A stretch of DNA of 64,000 bases from Tridacna crocea (taxonomy: Eukaryota > Mollusca > Bivalvia > Cardiida > Cardiidae): the NCBI GenBank assembly GCA_943736015.1, contig OX031058.1, positions 6,224,001-6,288,000 of the forward strand, in the 5' to 3' direction. The notes beneath the pieces were generated by a model. That model ran no database searches and was not told where the DNA came from. It was given only the letters and a program-made list of their open reading frames with translations. Numbering within the stretch: the first letter of the stretch is position 1; every line of letters begins with the position of its first letter. The translations under genes and the position numbers were made by a program. Below are positions 54,850 to 64,000 of the stretch, piece by piece.

Positions 54850-55690
54850 GACAGTATGTGTTATGGGATCACCCATGGCTTACGGTAGGGCATCTGGGCG
54901 GGCGGCGTCAAGATTTTTGTCCGGGCATAACTTTGCCATCTCAAGTCTGATTGACTTGAAACTTGGCATTTGTGTTTGTTGCAGTAATACGGAGTGCAGT
55001 GAGAAACCATAAGTCTACCACATGCTGTCTTTGAATTATTTCCCTATGATTGTCATTTTTACAGCATTTTTTGCTAGACCAGGATTTAACTTTGTCATCT
55101 CTGGTCTGAACATCTTCAAATTTGGTATGCATGATTGTTGAAAAATTACGGAGTGTAGTGCACAAGAGTTATTTGCCTTCGATCTTCATTTTTATAGCAT
55201 TTCATGCTTGTCCGGAACAACTTTGTCATCTTAAGAAGGAATGACTTGAAATATGGAATGCTTATTTCTTGCAATATTTGGAAGTGCATTGTGAAAGAAC
55301 CATAACTCTACCTGGTGCTATCTTTGAGTTATTTTCCATTGTTTGTCATTTTTACAGCACTTTCTGCTTGTCCAAAACATAACTTGGTCATCTGTAGTCT
55401 GAACATCTTGAAATTTGATATACATGATTGTTGAAAAATTACAGAGTACAGTGCACAAGAACCATAACTCTTCCTAGTATGAATTTTGAGTTATTCACCC
55501 TTTGATCTGTATTTTTTATAGCATTTCTTGTCCGGAGCGTAACTTTGTCATCTCCCATCTGATTGACTTGAAACTTGGCATATGTGTTTGCTGTAATAAC
55601 ATGGAGAGCAGTGTGAAAGAACTGTAACTGTACCTAGTGTTGAGTTATTTCCCTTCGATTGTCATTTTTACAGCATTTTCTGATGGACGT
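54850..55690 (-). mobile_element. Inverted, partial relative of the 19.4-kb pearl-like element
   Basis: About five ~150-bp units carrying AACTTTGTCATCT (54940, 55087, 55210, 55380, 55540) and TCATTTTTACAGCA, the inverse of the units at 19500-20190. GGGCGGGCGGCG replaces the tetranucleotide run. Confidence 0.62.
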
Positions 55691-55847
55691 TCTGTGCATG
55701 TTGTACAAAGAAAGGTAGCTCTGAAATCACATAGTGCTGACAATCAGGATGAGACATCTGTCATTTCAATAGATAAGCTTCAGCCTTAGCTGATATACCT
55801 TCCTTAACAGCACCTCAACATTTCGCCAAAAGCTTATGCCAAGGTCC

Positions 55848-55918
55848 TGAGTGGCTTAGTAGTGAAGGTGTATGGTATGCAATCTGTTCAGGCCCTGTGT
55901 TCAATCCTCTCACAATGC
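55848..55918 (+). repeat. tRNA-like SINE head
   Basis: CTGAGTGGCTTAGTAGTGAA (A box) and GGCCCTGTGTTCAATCCTCT (B box GTTCAATCC) are spaced like a tRNA gene. Stems pair poorly. Confidence 0.55.
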
Positions 55919-56141
55919 TTTACATTCAATATCATTTGGCAAGACACAAGTCCTTGTCTAGTACAAGTGAAATATAGGGCACCTATGAATAGATGAGCTG
56001 TTGCAATGATATAACTAAAATGATGTTGATAGTGGCAAAAGAAACAACTGAAGCTAAAGCCTATGCCATCTGCATTGATTAAAGGGAGGTAATCATTCTC
56101 AAGCCATAACAAATGGGATTTGTGCATGGTACTCAAATTGT

Positions 56142-56350
56142 TTAACTCTTTACCAGGTGAGGTAATTTTGGTCTACTGAAATTGAAAAAATTTGCAGATG
56201 ACAAATTCAGAGTGGCAAATATTTCTATCTGAAAGGAGAGAAAACACTGCGGAAAATGGAGAAAGGCTCATTATGAGCATTTTCTTCATTTTCCACAGTG
56301 TTTTCAAATGCCTTCAACCTCAGAGCCATAATAACCTAGGAAAGGGTTAA
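56142..56350 (-). mobile_element. TTAA-MITE, variant apex
   Basis: TTAACTCTTTACCAGGTG to TAGGAAAGGGTTAA. The apex is GGCTCATTATGAGC, with arms CACTGCGGAAAATGG and CATTTTCCACAGTG. Confidence 0.83.
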
Positions 56351-56827
56351 ACTCAACTGAATAATGGATGGTGCTCTATATTGGCACCTTTTCCTTTTTT
56401 CTATCATTTTAGTTTATTGTTTATTCTTCAACTTTATTGCATTTTGTGTGATACCTATCTTTTACAAAAACAATTCCACAGTTATCTGCTTCCAGAGATT
56501 AGTGTCTTGTGATGAAGTTATTGGCTTAGAGATGGAATCATGAAGGAAAACAGATCAAAAGTTTATTCTGAGGTTCCCCAGGTAATGAGAGGCTACCTCC
56601 CTCTGATAAAAAGTTATTTTAGGCACAATAATCAGGGTGTATAAAATATGCAATTGACAACTCAAAGAACCTACCTTTTGTTTTTATTTGACAAAAAATG
56701 TCAGAATATTATTGTTGGGTGGTTACAGGTCTAGATTATGTAATTGCGCCAAGTTTATGCCATTGTGTTTATACCTGTACTGGCCTACCTTCATACCTGT
56801 TCTGGCCTAATTTAATCCTTTACTAAC
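56351..56827. other. Intergenic stretch, nothing recognised
   Basis: AT-rich, with a short direct repeat (TACCTGTACTGGCCTA and TACCTGTTCTGGCCTA at about 56772 and 56795). Confidence 0.5.
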
Positions 56828-57010
56828 TTAACCCATTACCAAACGGCAAAATTTTGAACTAGTTCAAATTGAAGCATTTGCAGACGACAAAATAAAAGTG
56901 ACCGAAAATTTGAAATTTGTTTTACCAGCATTTTCTCATTTTCCCACAATGTTTTCTAAAGGCTCCTTTTTTAGGGGCGTCAAAAGTAGGGATTGTGTGG
57001 TAATGGGTTA
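56828..57010 (-). mobile_element. TTAA-MITE lacking the first palindrome arm
   Basis: TTAACCCATTACCAAACG right end. AAATTTGTTT is joined directly to TACCAGCATTTTCTC. Ends TGGTAATGGGTTA. Confidence 0.85.
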
Positions 57011-57069
57011 GCCCATGTTTCATGGATTCTGATGGAGATTGTGAAAAGCATTTTGAGGAATGGAAAGAA

Positions 57070-57450
57070 ATGGTGTTTGTGAAAAATATTGTGAAGAATG
57101 GAAAAAAAATGCCACTTTTTTCCACATCAACAAAACCCTGTATCATTGAGGCACAATTACTTTGCTGTTTTCCAATGCTTTCGATATGGACGAGTCCAAA
57201 ATTTTGTTGTGTGATATATTCAAGGAACTCTGTACCATCCAACCATAGTTCAGACTGATCCATAAACTCTTTACCAGCTGTCACATTAGAATTGAAAGCA
57301 TTTGCACTGACAACAAATTAAATGTTCAGAAACGTTTAGATTTGGCTTTAGAAGGACAGAATGCATTGTAGAAAAAGAAAATGTTGGTTATCAGGGTTTT
57401 CTCCTTTTCCCAAAATACTTTCAAAATCCTTCTTCCTCAGGGTCATTCAA
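57070..57450. mobile_element. Worn + and minus TTAA-MITEs
   Basis: + remnant to 57212 (GGACGAGTCCAAAATTTTG). Minus copy 57264-57450 with apex GTTGGTTATCAGGG. Confidence 0.7.
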
Positions 57451-57675
57451 CCCATTACCACACAATCCCTGCTTTTGACAACCCTAAGAAAGAAGTCTTT
57501 AGAAAACATTGTAGGAAAAGGAGAAAATGCTGGTAACCAGCATTTTCTCCTTTTCCCACAATGGTTTCTGCTCTTTACAAAACAAATTGCAAATTTTCAG
57601 TTACTTTCATTTTGTAGTTTGCAAATGCTTTCGATTTGGACAAGTCTAAAATACTGTTGTTTGGTAATGAGTTAA
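57446..57675 (+). mobile_element. TTAA-MITE, full length
   Basis: TCAACCCATTACCACAC to TTTGGTAATGAGTTAA with an almost perfect palindrome. Confidence 0.9.
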
Positions 57676-57927
57676 ACGTTGCGTTGATGAGATTTTAACC
57701 ATTTAACAATACTTGGAAAAAAAAAAAGATACTAAATAAAGTCAAGGATAGTGGAGAAATTGTTGATAAAGAGGAAGGACAAAAGTGAAGAAACATATTT
57801 TTCGATGGTACATGTATTTCTTAAATTGCGTTCATATGTCTAGGGGTGACTTTTTCAGCCAAAATTGTTATCACGGTAGTATGGCAATAGTATCGCAATA
57901 GTCCTGCAACTATCACAACATGATAGT

Positions 57928-58158
57928 TTAACTCTTTATCACACAATCTCAACTTTTAGCAACCCTGAAATAGAAGCCTTTAGAAAACATTGTGGGAAAA
58001 GGAGAAAATGCTGGTAACCAGCATTTTCTCCTTTTCCCACAATATTTTCTACCCTATGAAAGTCAGAAATTGTCATATATTACCAAGATTTAATTTGTTT
58101 TCTGCAGATGCTTTGAATTTGGTCCAGTCCAAAATTTTGTTGCTTGGTAAAGAGTTAA
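57928..58158 (+). mobile_element. TTAA-MITE, full length
   Basis: TTAACTCTTTATCACAC to TTGGTAAAGAGTTAA. Directly followed by the right half of another copy. Confidence 0.9.
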
Positions 58159-58982
58159 GTACCATTGTACTTTTCCCACAATGCTTTCTACTCTATAATA
58201 AGGTGTCTTCCCAGTTCGCCCAATTCCATTGCGCCCATTCCCATTTCGCCAAACTTTTCTTCCCATTTTGCCCTTTGCAGTCTTGTCCCCTACCCATTTT
58301 GCCTCATTGCCACCTCGCCCAATCATCTTTTCGCCCAATTACCGTTTCGCCCTTTTGCCAATATTCACCCTTTGCCGATTCGCCCTGTGCCATCTCGTCC
58401 CTTTATCATTTCGCCCCTTCACCACTTCGCCCAATGCCATTTTGCCCAGTTATCAGCTCGCCCCATCACCATTTTGGCCCTTACGTGTTGTAGCCTACAC
58501 CCTGTTCCTTTACCACAGGCCTATAATCATTACCACCAATATCAGGCATTGGCAGCGCCCATCAGTGTTTTCAAGCCTGTTTGTGTGATATCAGAAAAAT
58601 GGCGTTTGGGCAAAATGGGAAGGGGCCTTGTGGGAAAAGGGCGGAGAGAAATGGGAAGGGGCCTTGTGGGAAAAGGGAGAAATGGTCATTGGGCAAAATG
58701 GGAACGTTGGGCGAGATGGCTTCTGGGCGAAATGAAAAGTGGGCAAAAATGAATTTGGGCAAAACGGGAAAAGGGCAGGACAGATATTTGGCGAAATGGG
58801 AAAAGGGCGAATTTGGAAAGGGCGAAAAAAGAATGGGCGAAACAAGAAAAATTCTGGCGAAATGGGAATGGGCGAAATGGGATTGGGCGAACTGGGAATA
58901 AACCCTATAATAATGTCATGTTTTGATTTACTGCTTTCATTTTGGACATGGTTAAAATTTTGTTGCACAGCAAAGAGTTGAG
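58159..58982 (+). mobile_element. TTAA-MITE right half split by a foldback element
   Basis: CTTTTCCCACAATGCTTTCT at 58171 continues at about 58914 as TGCTTTCATTTTGGACATGG and AAAATTTTGTTGC, the normal MITE right half. Confidence 0.82.
58202..58904. mobile_element. 703-bp foldback element with 9-bp target duplication (MULE-like)
   Basis: The ends GGTGTCTTCCCAGTTCGCCC and (inverted) GGTTTATTCCCAGTTCGCCC match. CTATAATAA occurs directly outside both ends (58193-58201 and 58905-58913). The two arms are made of irregular TTCGCCC-containing 12-20-mers on the left and GGGCGAAATGGG on the right. A long foldback with 9-bp duplication is typical of Mutator-like elements. There is no transposase; open frames here are low-complexity. 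Confidence 0.85.
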
Positions 58983-59214
58983 AGGTCACTCTTTGTGGAG
59001 TAATTTGTAAATTGACATTTTTGATTGACAGGGGTCACTCGTAACTGTTTTCAAAATGTCACAAATTTTTGCATGTTTTGGTGACAGTGTTATGTTGCGA
59101 CCCTTCTGATCTATTTGCCAGTTGTTAGTGGTCAGTTTTTAAGAAAAAAAACATTGCAAGAAAATCATCCATTGCTTGTAACAACCAATGGCTTACTTCC
59201 ACCAGAATTCCTCC

Positions 59215-59515
59215 CCTCTATCCCCCTCCCCTTCCGTCATAGCTTGTGATAATAATCAAAGCCCACTTGCTTTAGCTGTTTTTTGTTTCTGCTTGTGTTG
59301 CAAACCTAACCCTTACGGCCCAGAAAGTTAAGTAAGGCATTTTTTCCCCCAAAATTAGAAGTTTTGATTTTGGGGTTTATATGGGCCTTGAGGGTCAAGT
59401 TTGCGACAGAAGCAAAAGCAAAAAAAAAAGTGTGCTGTAACTATTATCACAAACCCTAGTGATTATTCTAGACAAGGCAAAAGGGCAGGGAGGCAGGAAA
59501 AAGGGGCAGGGAGGA
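59215..59515. repeat. ~300-bp imperfect foldback
   Basis: Left CTTGTGATAATAATCAAAGC, GTTTCTGCTTGTGTTGCAAA and CCCTTACGGCCC pair in order with right GGGCCTTGAGGGTC, TTTGCGACAGAAGCAAAAGC and ACTATTATCACAAACC. The outer pyrimidine-rich and purine-rich segments also pair. Confidence 0.75.
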
Positions 59516-59640
59516 ACAGTGCCTTGTTGAATGGCTGATGACAAGTTGGTCATGGCTTGGCTGTTGAGATTTGTATTTTGGAAGTGTCCAACATTTTCTC
59601 CTTTGGTGCTATTAAAACTTTTGATTGTGTGCTAAAGGGT

Positions 59641-59873
59641 TGTTGACCCTTTACCATACAATCCCGACTTTTAATTAATGACCCTAAGGTAGAGGCCTTT
59701 TGGAAAATTGTGGTAAAAGGAGAAAATGCTGGTAACCAGCATTTTCTCCTTTTCCCACAATATTTTCTACCCTATCAATAAACAAAAGCACCATTTGAGC
59801 CACATTGAAATTGTGGTCTGCAAATGCTTTCAATTTGGACAGGGCTAAAATTTTGTCGTCTGGTAAAGAGTTA
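59641..59873 (+). mobile_element. TTAA-MITE, full length
   Basis: TTGACCCTTTACCATAC to GTCTGGTAAAGAGTTA. It has a 4-base TTAA repeat (TTTTAATTAATGACC) in the left block. Confidence 0.88.
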
Positions 59874-60157
59874 CACAAGCAGTCATAAGGGTTGTCAGGA
59901 TGATACTCTTTACTAATTGGATGACTATTAATTACTAATTAAAACATTACCTTTTTACATGTGCACCAGTATGACTGTGTTAGTATGGCATAATGAAGGA
60001 TAGCATGTCAAATAGAATATTCAGTTTTTACTGTGTATAAACTGGGGAGAAATTTTCAGCATTTCTTTATGAATTTTATTGGATTTAATTACCTGCAATA
60101 TTTCTTGAAGGTAAAGTTATTTTTACTTTCCAAGAAAAACAAAAATTTGCACTATCA

Positions 60158-60381
60158 ATTCTTTAACACAATCCCGACTTTTAAGGACTCTGAGAAAGAA
60201 AGCCTTTGAAAAGATTCTGGGAAAAGGAGAAAATGCTGGTAACCAGCATTTTGTCCTTTACCCACAATGTTTTCTACCCTTTCCAACGCAAATTTCAATT
60301 TTTGATTTACATTTATTTTGTCGTCTGCAAATGCTTTCAATTTGGACCAGTCTAAAATTTTATCGTTTGGTAAAGAGTTAA
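60158..60381 (+). mobile_element. TTAA-MITE
   Basis: CAATTCTTTAACACAATCCC to GTTTGGTAAAGAGTTAA. Left end slightly shortened. Confidence 0.88.
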
Positions 60382-60500
60382 TTGCTAATATACATGTAGC
60401 TGTATCAAAGTTTTGTGTGTGTATTTTGTTCATTGTTAAAGGCCCAGTGGTGGTCATAGGTAAACATTTATATGTGTGCGTTAAAAGCCATATTTTAACA

Positions 60501-60598
60501 TCATTTCAGTTATATGGCAGAGGCAGGTGCACCTTTATATGCTTTCCTGGAGTTTCTATTACCAGTACTCTGCACCATATTCTTTCCAAGCCACTCAC
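60501..60598 (-). repeat. tRNA-derived SINE, copy 3 (3' body only)
   Basis: Inverse of the 54.6-kb body: GCTTTCCTGGAGTTTCTATT, CAGTACTCTGCACCATATTC, AAGCCACT. Confidence 0.72.
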
Positions 60599-60689
60599 GA
60601 ACGTTCATGTTCGTAAGAGTATCAATTCCAATTCGGATGGGTGTAAAATTTTGCCGTGTGCTACAGGTACAAGTTACTGTGGATAAAGG

Positions 60690-61327
60690 TTAGCCCTTTA
60701 CCATAAAATGCTGACTTTCAGCGACCCTAGGAAAGAAGCCTTTTGAAAGCATTATGTGAAGAGGATAAGATGCTGGTAACCAGCATTTTCTCCTTTTCCC
60801 ATAATGTTTTCTACCCTTTCAAAGAAATAATTCCACCATTTGAGCCAAGTTGAAATTGTCTGCAATTATGCCTTCAGTTAACCCTTTCCCAAACAATCCC
60901 TGGTTTTTACGGGTCAGGAATAGAAGCATTTTGAAAATATTGTGGGAAAAGGAGAAAATGTTGGTAACCAGCATTTTCTCCTTTTCCCACAATGTTTTCT
61001 ACCCTATCATATAGAAAAATCATCTTTTTAGCAACTGTTAATTTGTCATCTGCAAATTTCTTTAAATTTGGTCTGGTCCAAAATTTGCCGTTTGGTAAAG
61101 GGTTTTAAAACCACACAGCAAAATTTTAGACCTAACCAAATTGAAAGCATTTGCAGACAACAATATAAAAGTGGCTTAAGTGATGCAATTTTGTCTTGAT
61201 AGGGTAGAAAACTTTGTGGAAAAAGGAGAAAATGCTGGTTACCAGCATTTTCTCCTTTTCCCACAATGTTTTCAAAAGGCTTCTTCCCTAGGGTCGTTAA
61301 ATGTAGTCATTGTGTGATAAAGGGTTT
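60690..61327. mobile_element. Three TTAA-MITEs end to end
   Basis: + 60690-60881 (right end cut), + 60878-61106 (CCCAAAC-ended subgroup, TTTTTACGGGTC), and minus 61105-61327 with perfect palindrome. The first two share TTAA. Confidence 0.87.
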
Positions 61328-61432
61328 AAGGGTAAGAATAAATGTTAGAATTATTGTCTTATCTAAAGATAAGTGGACAGGTATATAGAGATAAATAATT
61401 TGTATTACTTTAGTGTTTTATGTTATTCTTTG

Positions 61433-61528
61433 TTTAACTCCTCACCAAACAATCTCTGGGTTTTTATGGTCAACAGGAAGGAGGCTTTTGTAAACATCAT
61501 AGGCAAAGGAGAAAATGCTGGTGCTAAT
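61433..61528 (+). mobile_element. TTAA-MITE left half only
   Basis: TTAACTCCTCACCAAAC to GGAGAAAATGCTGGTGC; ends at the palindrome apex. Confidence 0.78.
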
Positions 61529-61701
61529 TTTTTTATAGACATTATATACAAAGATTGGCAGACAAACTTTTTCAGGCCGGGAATTTTATTTGCCACTACT
61601 CATAAATGTTATTTTTGTCTAATTCCCAAGAATTTTCTAACAAATGATAAAAATGGTTTAGCCAGTCAGAAGATGGCTACTGTAAAAATCTAGAGTTAGA
61701 C

Positions 61702-61930
61702 TTAACCCTTTACCACAAAAATTCCACCTTTTAACGACCCTTAAGAACAGGACTTTATAAAACAATGTTGGAAAAGGAGAAAATGCTGGAAACCAGCATT
61801 TTCTTCTTTTCCCACAATGTTTTCTTCCTATTCCAAGACTAGTTTGGCATTTGATCCACATTTTGTTTATGGTCTTTGAATGCTTTTCAGTTTGAACTAG
61901 TCTAAAATTTTGTTTTTTGGTAAAGGGTTA
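61702..61930 (+). mobile_element. TTAA-MITE, full length
   Basis: TTAACCCTTTACCACAA to TTTTGGTAAAGGGTTA. Apex GCTGGAAACCAGC. Confidence 0.9.
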
Positions 61931-61970
61931 GATTGATTGACTGTATAGTGTTAAATGCTGTTTCCAACAT

Positions 61971-62138
61971 TATTTCAGTTATATAGGGGTGGCCTGAGTG
62001 CACCTATCCATGCTTTCCTGGAATTTCTCTTACCAGTACTCTGCACAATATTCTTTCCAAGCCACTGGCTGCTTTCCCACATAGCTATTGTCGAAACAAT
62101 GATCAGCAGTGAGAGAGGAATGAATCCTGTCGCAACGT
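61971..62138 (-). repeat. tRNA-derived SINE, copy 4 (body)
   Basis: Inverse of the 54.6-kb body: GCTTTCCTGGAATTTCTCTT, CAGTACTCTGCACAATATTC, AAGCCACTGGCTGCTTTCCC. The tRNA head is missing. Confidence 0.72.
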
Positions 62139-62219
62139 AAAGGGTTAGAATAAAACTGAGAAGGGCTGGTGCCCACTGGCCCTGTGAGCCCTTAAATCAA
62201 ACAGATTCTCTGCTGCTCT

Positions 62220-62430
62220 GTATCTCTTTACTACACAATACTGACTTTTTACTTTTGAAAAGAAAATCCTTAAAAAGTATAGCTGGTAAAGGAAGGAATC
62301 AATATTTTCTTCTTTTTTAACAATGTTTTCTACCCTTCCTAAAACAAAATTTCAATTTCTGAGTCACATTTAATTTGTCGCCTGCAAAATGTTTTCAACT
62401 GAACAAGTCTAAAATTTTGTAAAGAATTAA
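62220..62430 (+). mobile_element. TTAA-MITE, diverged
   Basis: TATCTCTTTACTACAC to ATTTTGTAAAGAATTAA. First arm strongly altered. Confidence 0.75.
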
Positions 62431-62522
62431 AATATTGTTATTCCTTACAAAATGACAGAGGGCTGGTTAGCAGTAAAAGAGTAACTGACTCTTCCATTTC
62501 TCAGGTGGGATAGGGTTTTATA

Positions 62523-62761
62523 AATAACTCTTAGCCAAATGACAAAATTTTAGATTTGTCCAAATCGAAAGCATTTGCAGACGACAAAATAAAAGTGACT
62601 GAAAATTTGAAATTTGTTTTGTGAAGGGAAGAAAACATTGTGGGAAAAGCAGAAAATGCTGGTTTCCAGCATGGTTTCCAGCATTTTCTCCTTTTCCCAC
62701 AATGTTTTCCAAAAGCTTTTTCAGGGTCATCAAAAGTAGGGATTGTATGGTAATGGGTTAA
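62523..62761 (-). mobile_element. TTAA-MITE with duplicated apex
   Basis: ATAACTCTTAGCCAAATG to ATGGTAATGGGTTAA. The apex reads GGTTTCCAGCAT twice. Confidence 0.87.
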
Positions 62762-62832
62762 GAGGGCAAGAGATATTTTTTTAGTAAAGATAAGTGAACA
62801 TACATAGAAATATTACTGAACTTATCTTATAG

Positions 62833-62925
62833 CAACCCTTTACTATACAGTCTGTTCTTCCACAATGTATTGTAACCTTTCACAGGCAAATCAATTGATT
62901 TCAGACACATTTTATTTTTCAACAG
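62833..62925 (+). mobile_element. TTAA-MITE remnant
   Basis: ACCCTTTACTATACAGTC and TTCCACAATGTATTGTAACC; most of the palindrome is lost. Confidence 0.55.
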
Positions 62926-63038
62926 GAATTAATCATGCTTTTAATTTAGTGTCTTTGTCTTGTTGGAATGGTCAACTATTTAATAGACCAATAGATTTTT
63001 TGGCTCCTCAACATTTAAATATCTGTGAACAACAAAAT

Positions 63039-63432
63039 TTAACCCTTTACCACACAACAAATTTTAAGAACTATCCAAATTGAAAGCATTTGCAGATGAC
63101 AATTTCTTATTGGCTGAAATGATGCAATTTTTATTTGATAGGGTAGAAAATGTTACGGGAAAAGGAGAAAATGCTAGTTACCAGCATTTTCTCCTTTTCC
63201 AACAATGTTTTCAAAAGGCTTCTATCTCAAGAGTGTTAAAAGTCGGCATTCTGTGGTAAAGGGTTAAATCAAATCTGGCTCATGTGATAGGATCTGTCTA
63301 TTGAAAGGGTAGAAAACATTGTAGGAAAAGGAGAAAATGCTGGTTACCAGCATTTTCTCCTTTTCCTACAATGTTTTCAAATACCTTCTTCTCTAGGGTT
63401 GCCCAAACAGAAGATTGCTTGATAAAGAGTTG
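63039..63432 (-). mobile_element. Two minus TTAA-MITEs
   Basis: 63039-63267 is full length (TTAACCCTTTACCACAC to GTGGTAAAGGGTTAA). 63295-63432 lacks its right end but has perfectly paired arms with CATTGTAGG and CCTACAATG. Confidence 0.87.
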
Positions 63433-63798
63433 TATGTCTTGTACTGAGGGTTTAATGCAAAGTTTTTTGTTTTCTTTTTCAGCGAATTTTGAGGAAGTAT
63501 CAATTAGTACTTGGAGTGAGTAATAACACAAGCAGGAAAACAGCATGTACATGTAATCTAAAGAACTACTTTGACAGGCTGTCGCTTTGGAGGTCAGAGC
63601 CCTTTCAGTGCTAAATCGCAATGGAGTTTGCTTCCGCAGACAGTGTAGAACGAGCAGTCTGATCTTGGATCTACTCTGTTCATTTTTTGGCTAGATATTC
63701 TGGTGAAAACAGCCTTGAAACTGCAATAAGTTTATATGCATCTTTAGAACTTGAAAATGTTGTTTCATTTATTTAGCAATGCACGGGTTTTGCACTGT

Positions 63799-64000
63799 TC
63801 TACATTATCCCAACTTTTAACAAACCTGTGAAAAAAACCTTTGAAAATATTGTGGGAAATGGAGAATGACATGCTGTTTCTACATGGTTATGAGCATTTT
63901 CTCCTTTTCCCACAACGTTTTCCACTACATCAAAGATGAATTCCATCATATGCGCCAAGTTTAAATTGTTGTCTGCAAACCCTTTCAATTTGGACACATC
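63799..64000 (+). mobile_element. TTAA-MITE, cut by window end
   Basis: CAACTTTTAACAAACC block, altered apex (GCTGTTTCTACATGG insertion) and right half GTTGTCTGCAAACCC. Confidence 0.8.

Noticed and set aside
57990-58989. Long overlapping open frames of 100-195 codons
   Set aside because: They lie in the GGGCGAAATGGG/TTCGCCC arms of the foldback element. The products are low-complexity (Phe/Pro/Arg or Gly/Lys/Met rich) in many frames at once.
1-64000. A recurrent peptide NIVGKGENAGNQHFLLFPQC in dozens of open frames on both strands, which looks like a protein family
   Set aside because: It is the translation of the MITE palindrome. It appears in both orientations, has no consistent start or splice context, and tracks the DNA repeat exactly.
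1-64000. CRISPR array suggested by many regularly spaced palindromic repeats
   Set aside because: Repeats are ~228-bp elements in mixed orientation with TTAA ends, irregular spacing and eukaryotic exons among them.

Overview
The window is animal nuclear DNA, A+T-rich and very repeat-dense, most likely from a bivalve mollusc. I infer this from spliceosomal exons of a ciliary kinesin, from pearl/Helitron-like repeats with tandem ~160-bp cores and GGAC tetranucleotide runs (known from bivalves), from tRNA-derived SINEs, and from the absence of any prokaryote-like operon. Species cannot be named from sequence alone.

The only protein-coding gene I can support is on the minus strand: a KIF6 orthologue (kinesin-9 family, axonemal/ciliary motor). 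Its ATG lies at 31232. I could place 21 coding exons with GT-AG boundaries and matching phases, down to 1126, plus a tentative tiny last exon at about 349-362. The joined reading frame is about 832 residues plus a few C-terminal ones, close to my recollection of about 814 for human KIF6, with P-loop, switch I, switch II, neck, proline-rich linker and C-terminal coiled coils intact. I saw no frameshift or internal stop. A CCAAT motif and an imperfect RFX X-box-like site lie just upstream of the ATG.

Most of the remainder is transposable-element DNA. The dominant component is a short (~228 bp) non-autonomous DNA element, called the TTAA-MITE here. It has TTAA at both ends, short inverted ends (TTAACYCTTTACCAMAC), a 67-bp near-perfect central palindrome, and an asymmetric right half. 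I count roughly 110-115 full, partial or nested copies in both orientations, about a third of the window, including most KIF6 introns. Two variant groups (B and C) keep the ends but have different palindrome apices. Copies insert into terminal or internal TTAA of older copies, giving abutting arrays and clean nested cases. TTAA duplication and the CCCTTT-type ends suggest a piggyBac-related origin.

Other mobile DNA: four or more pearl/Helitron-like elements (11.7, 12.4, 17.5 and 19.4 kb, with inverted relatives at 51.2 and 54.9 kb); a 703-bp foldback element with 9-bp target duplication (58.2 kb); a 1034-bp TA-flanked inverted-repeat element (31.7 kb); a 362-bp TTAA-flanked element nested inside a MITE (48.1 kb); several foldback families; and tRNA-derived SINEs. 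From 31.3 to 64 kb I found no convincing exon, so that half looks intergenic, or intronic to a gene whose exons lie elsewhere.
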